From Vreelandella populi (GTDB taxonomy: Bacteria > Pseudomonadota > Gammaproteobacteria > Pseudomonadales > Halomonadaceae): DNA of 64,000 nt. The notes beneath the pieces were generated by a model. That model was given only the letters and a program-made list of their open reading frames with translations, did no database searches and was not told the DNA's origin. The DNA is taken from NCBI RefSeq assembly GCF_003989825.1, contig NZ_RZHE01000015.1, forward strand, positions 310,001 through 374,000, given 5' to 3'. The position numbers were made by a program, and so were the translations under genes. How positions within the stretch are numbered: the first letter of the stretch is position 1; each line of letters starts with the position of its first letter. Below, in pieces: positions 63,890 through 64,000 of this stretch.

Positions 63890-64000
63890 CTAGCTTAATT
63901 CTGATGCAACCGCCTGGGCTTGAATTTCATCAAGTAAGGGCTTTAGGTTTTGATTCATATCCTCTAACGACCAAGGGCGCCGAAAGCGATAAACATTTAT
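63890..64000 (-). CDS. C-terminal end of an unknown protein (partial)
   Basis: Thirty-six codons and a stop are visible: INVYRFRRPWSLEDMNQN, then LKPLLDEIQAQAVASELS. The rest lies outside the window. No family can be named from this piece. Its helical, charged end fits many cytoplasmic enzymes. A terminator follows. Confidence 0.6.
   Translation of the reverse strand: MNVYRFRRPWSLEDMNQNLKPLLDEIQAQAVASELS

Overview
The window looks like a chromosome segment of a moderately halophilic gammaproteobacterium, most likely Halomonas or a close relative. This is inferred from the gene set (xseB-ispA-dxs, ubiK, comM, finR/fpr, glnK-amtB), the acidic proteins and the fairly high GC of the left three quarters. 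No rRNA, tRNA or CRISPR array was recognised.

Positions 1 to about 46.7 kb are ordinary core and transport genes. In order they are: a YbiO-type mechanosensitive channel cut by the left edge, a YqaA-type membrane protein, an IclR regulator, an atypical crotonase, trhO, a pirin, serA, the xseB-ispA-dxs isoprenoid operon, a YdeP-type molybdopterin oxidoreductase, djlA, a GST, an Hly-III protein, a zinc alcohol dehydrogenase, ribA, hemE-speE, a general amino-acid ABC transporter with two binding proteins, a PhnDCEE-type transporter, two chemoreceptors, finR/fpr, a glnK-amtB pair behind a sigma-54-like promoter plus a second glnK, ubiK, a TetR/MFS pair, a siderophore binding protein with its TonB receptor, and comM (yifB).

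From 46.7 to 48.8 kb the region just after comM is scarred. It holds a rhodanese, two extra degenerate copies of the comM 3' end, a flavin reductase gene broken by one nonsense codon, and the tail of a broken hydrolase.

From 48.8 kb to the right edge the DNA is visibly more AT-rich and looks like an accessory island. Its centre is a lasso-peptide type RiPP locus. One arm on the minus strand encodes a nucleotidyltransferase, an ABC exporter and a WaaL/Wzy-like membrane protein. The plus-strand arm encodes a CobS-like AAA+ ATPase, a CobT-like VWA protein and an asparagine-synthetase-like lasso cyclase, very closely spaced or overlapping. It continues with two 47-residue precursors that carry the YxxPxLxxxGxxxxxT leader motif, a PqqD-like recognition protein (B1) and a transglutaminase-like leader peptidase (B2). 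Each precursor has its own near-identical promoter box and its own hairpin. The most unusual point is the CobS/CobT pair: these are cobaltochelatase accessory subunits, but no CobN is present, and they are joined to a lasso cyclase.

The island ends with IS3 and IS5 remnants, an acyltransferase-SGNH protein and the tail of a further gene cut by the right edge. Together with the WaaL-like protein this suggests that the RiPP locus sits in or next to a surface-polysaccharide region.
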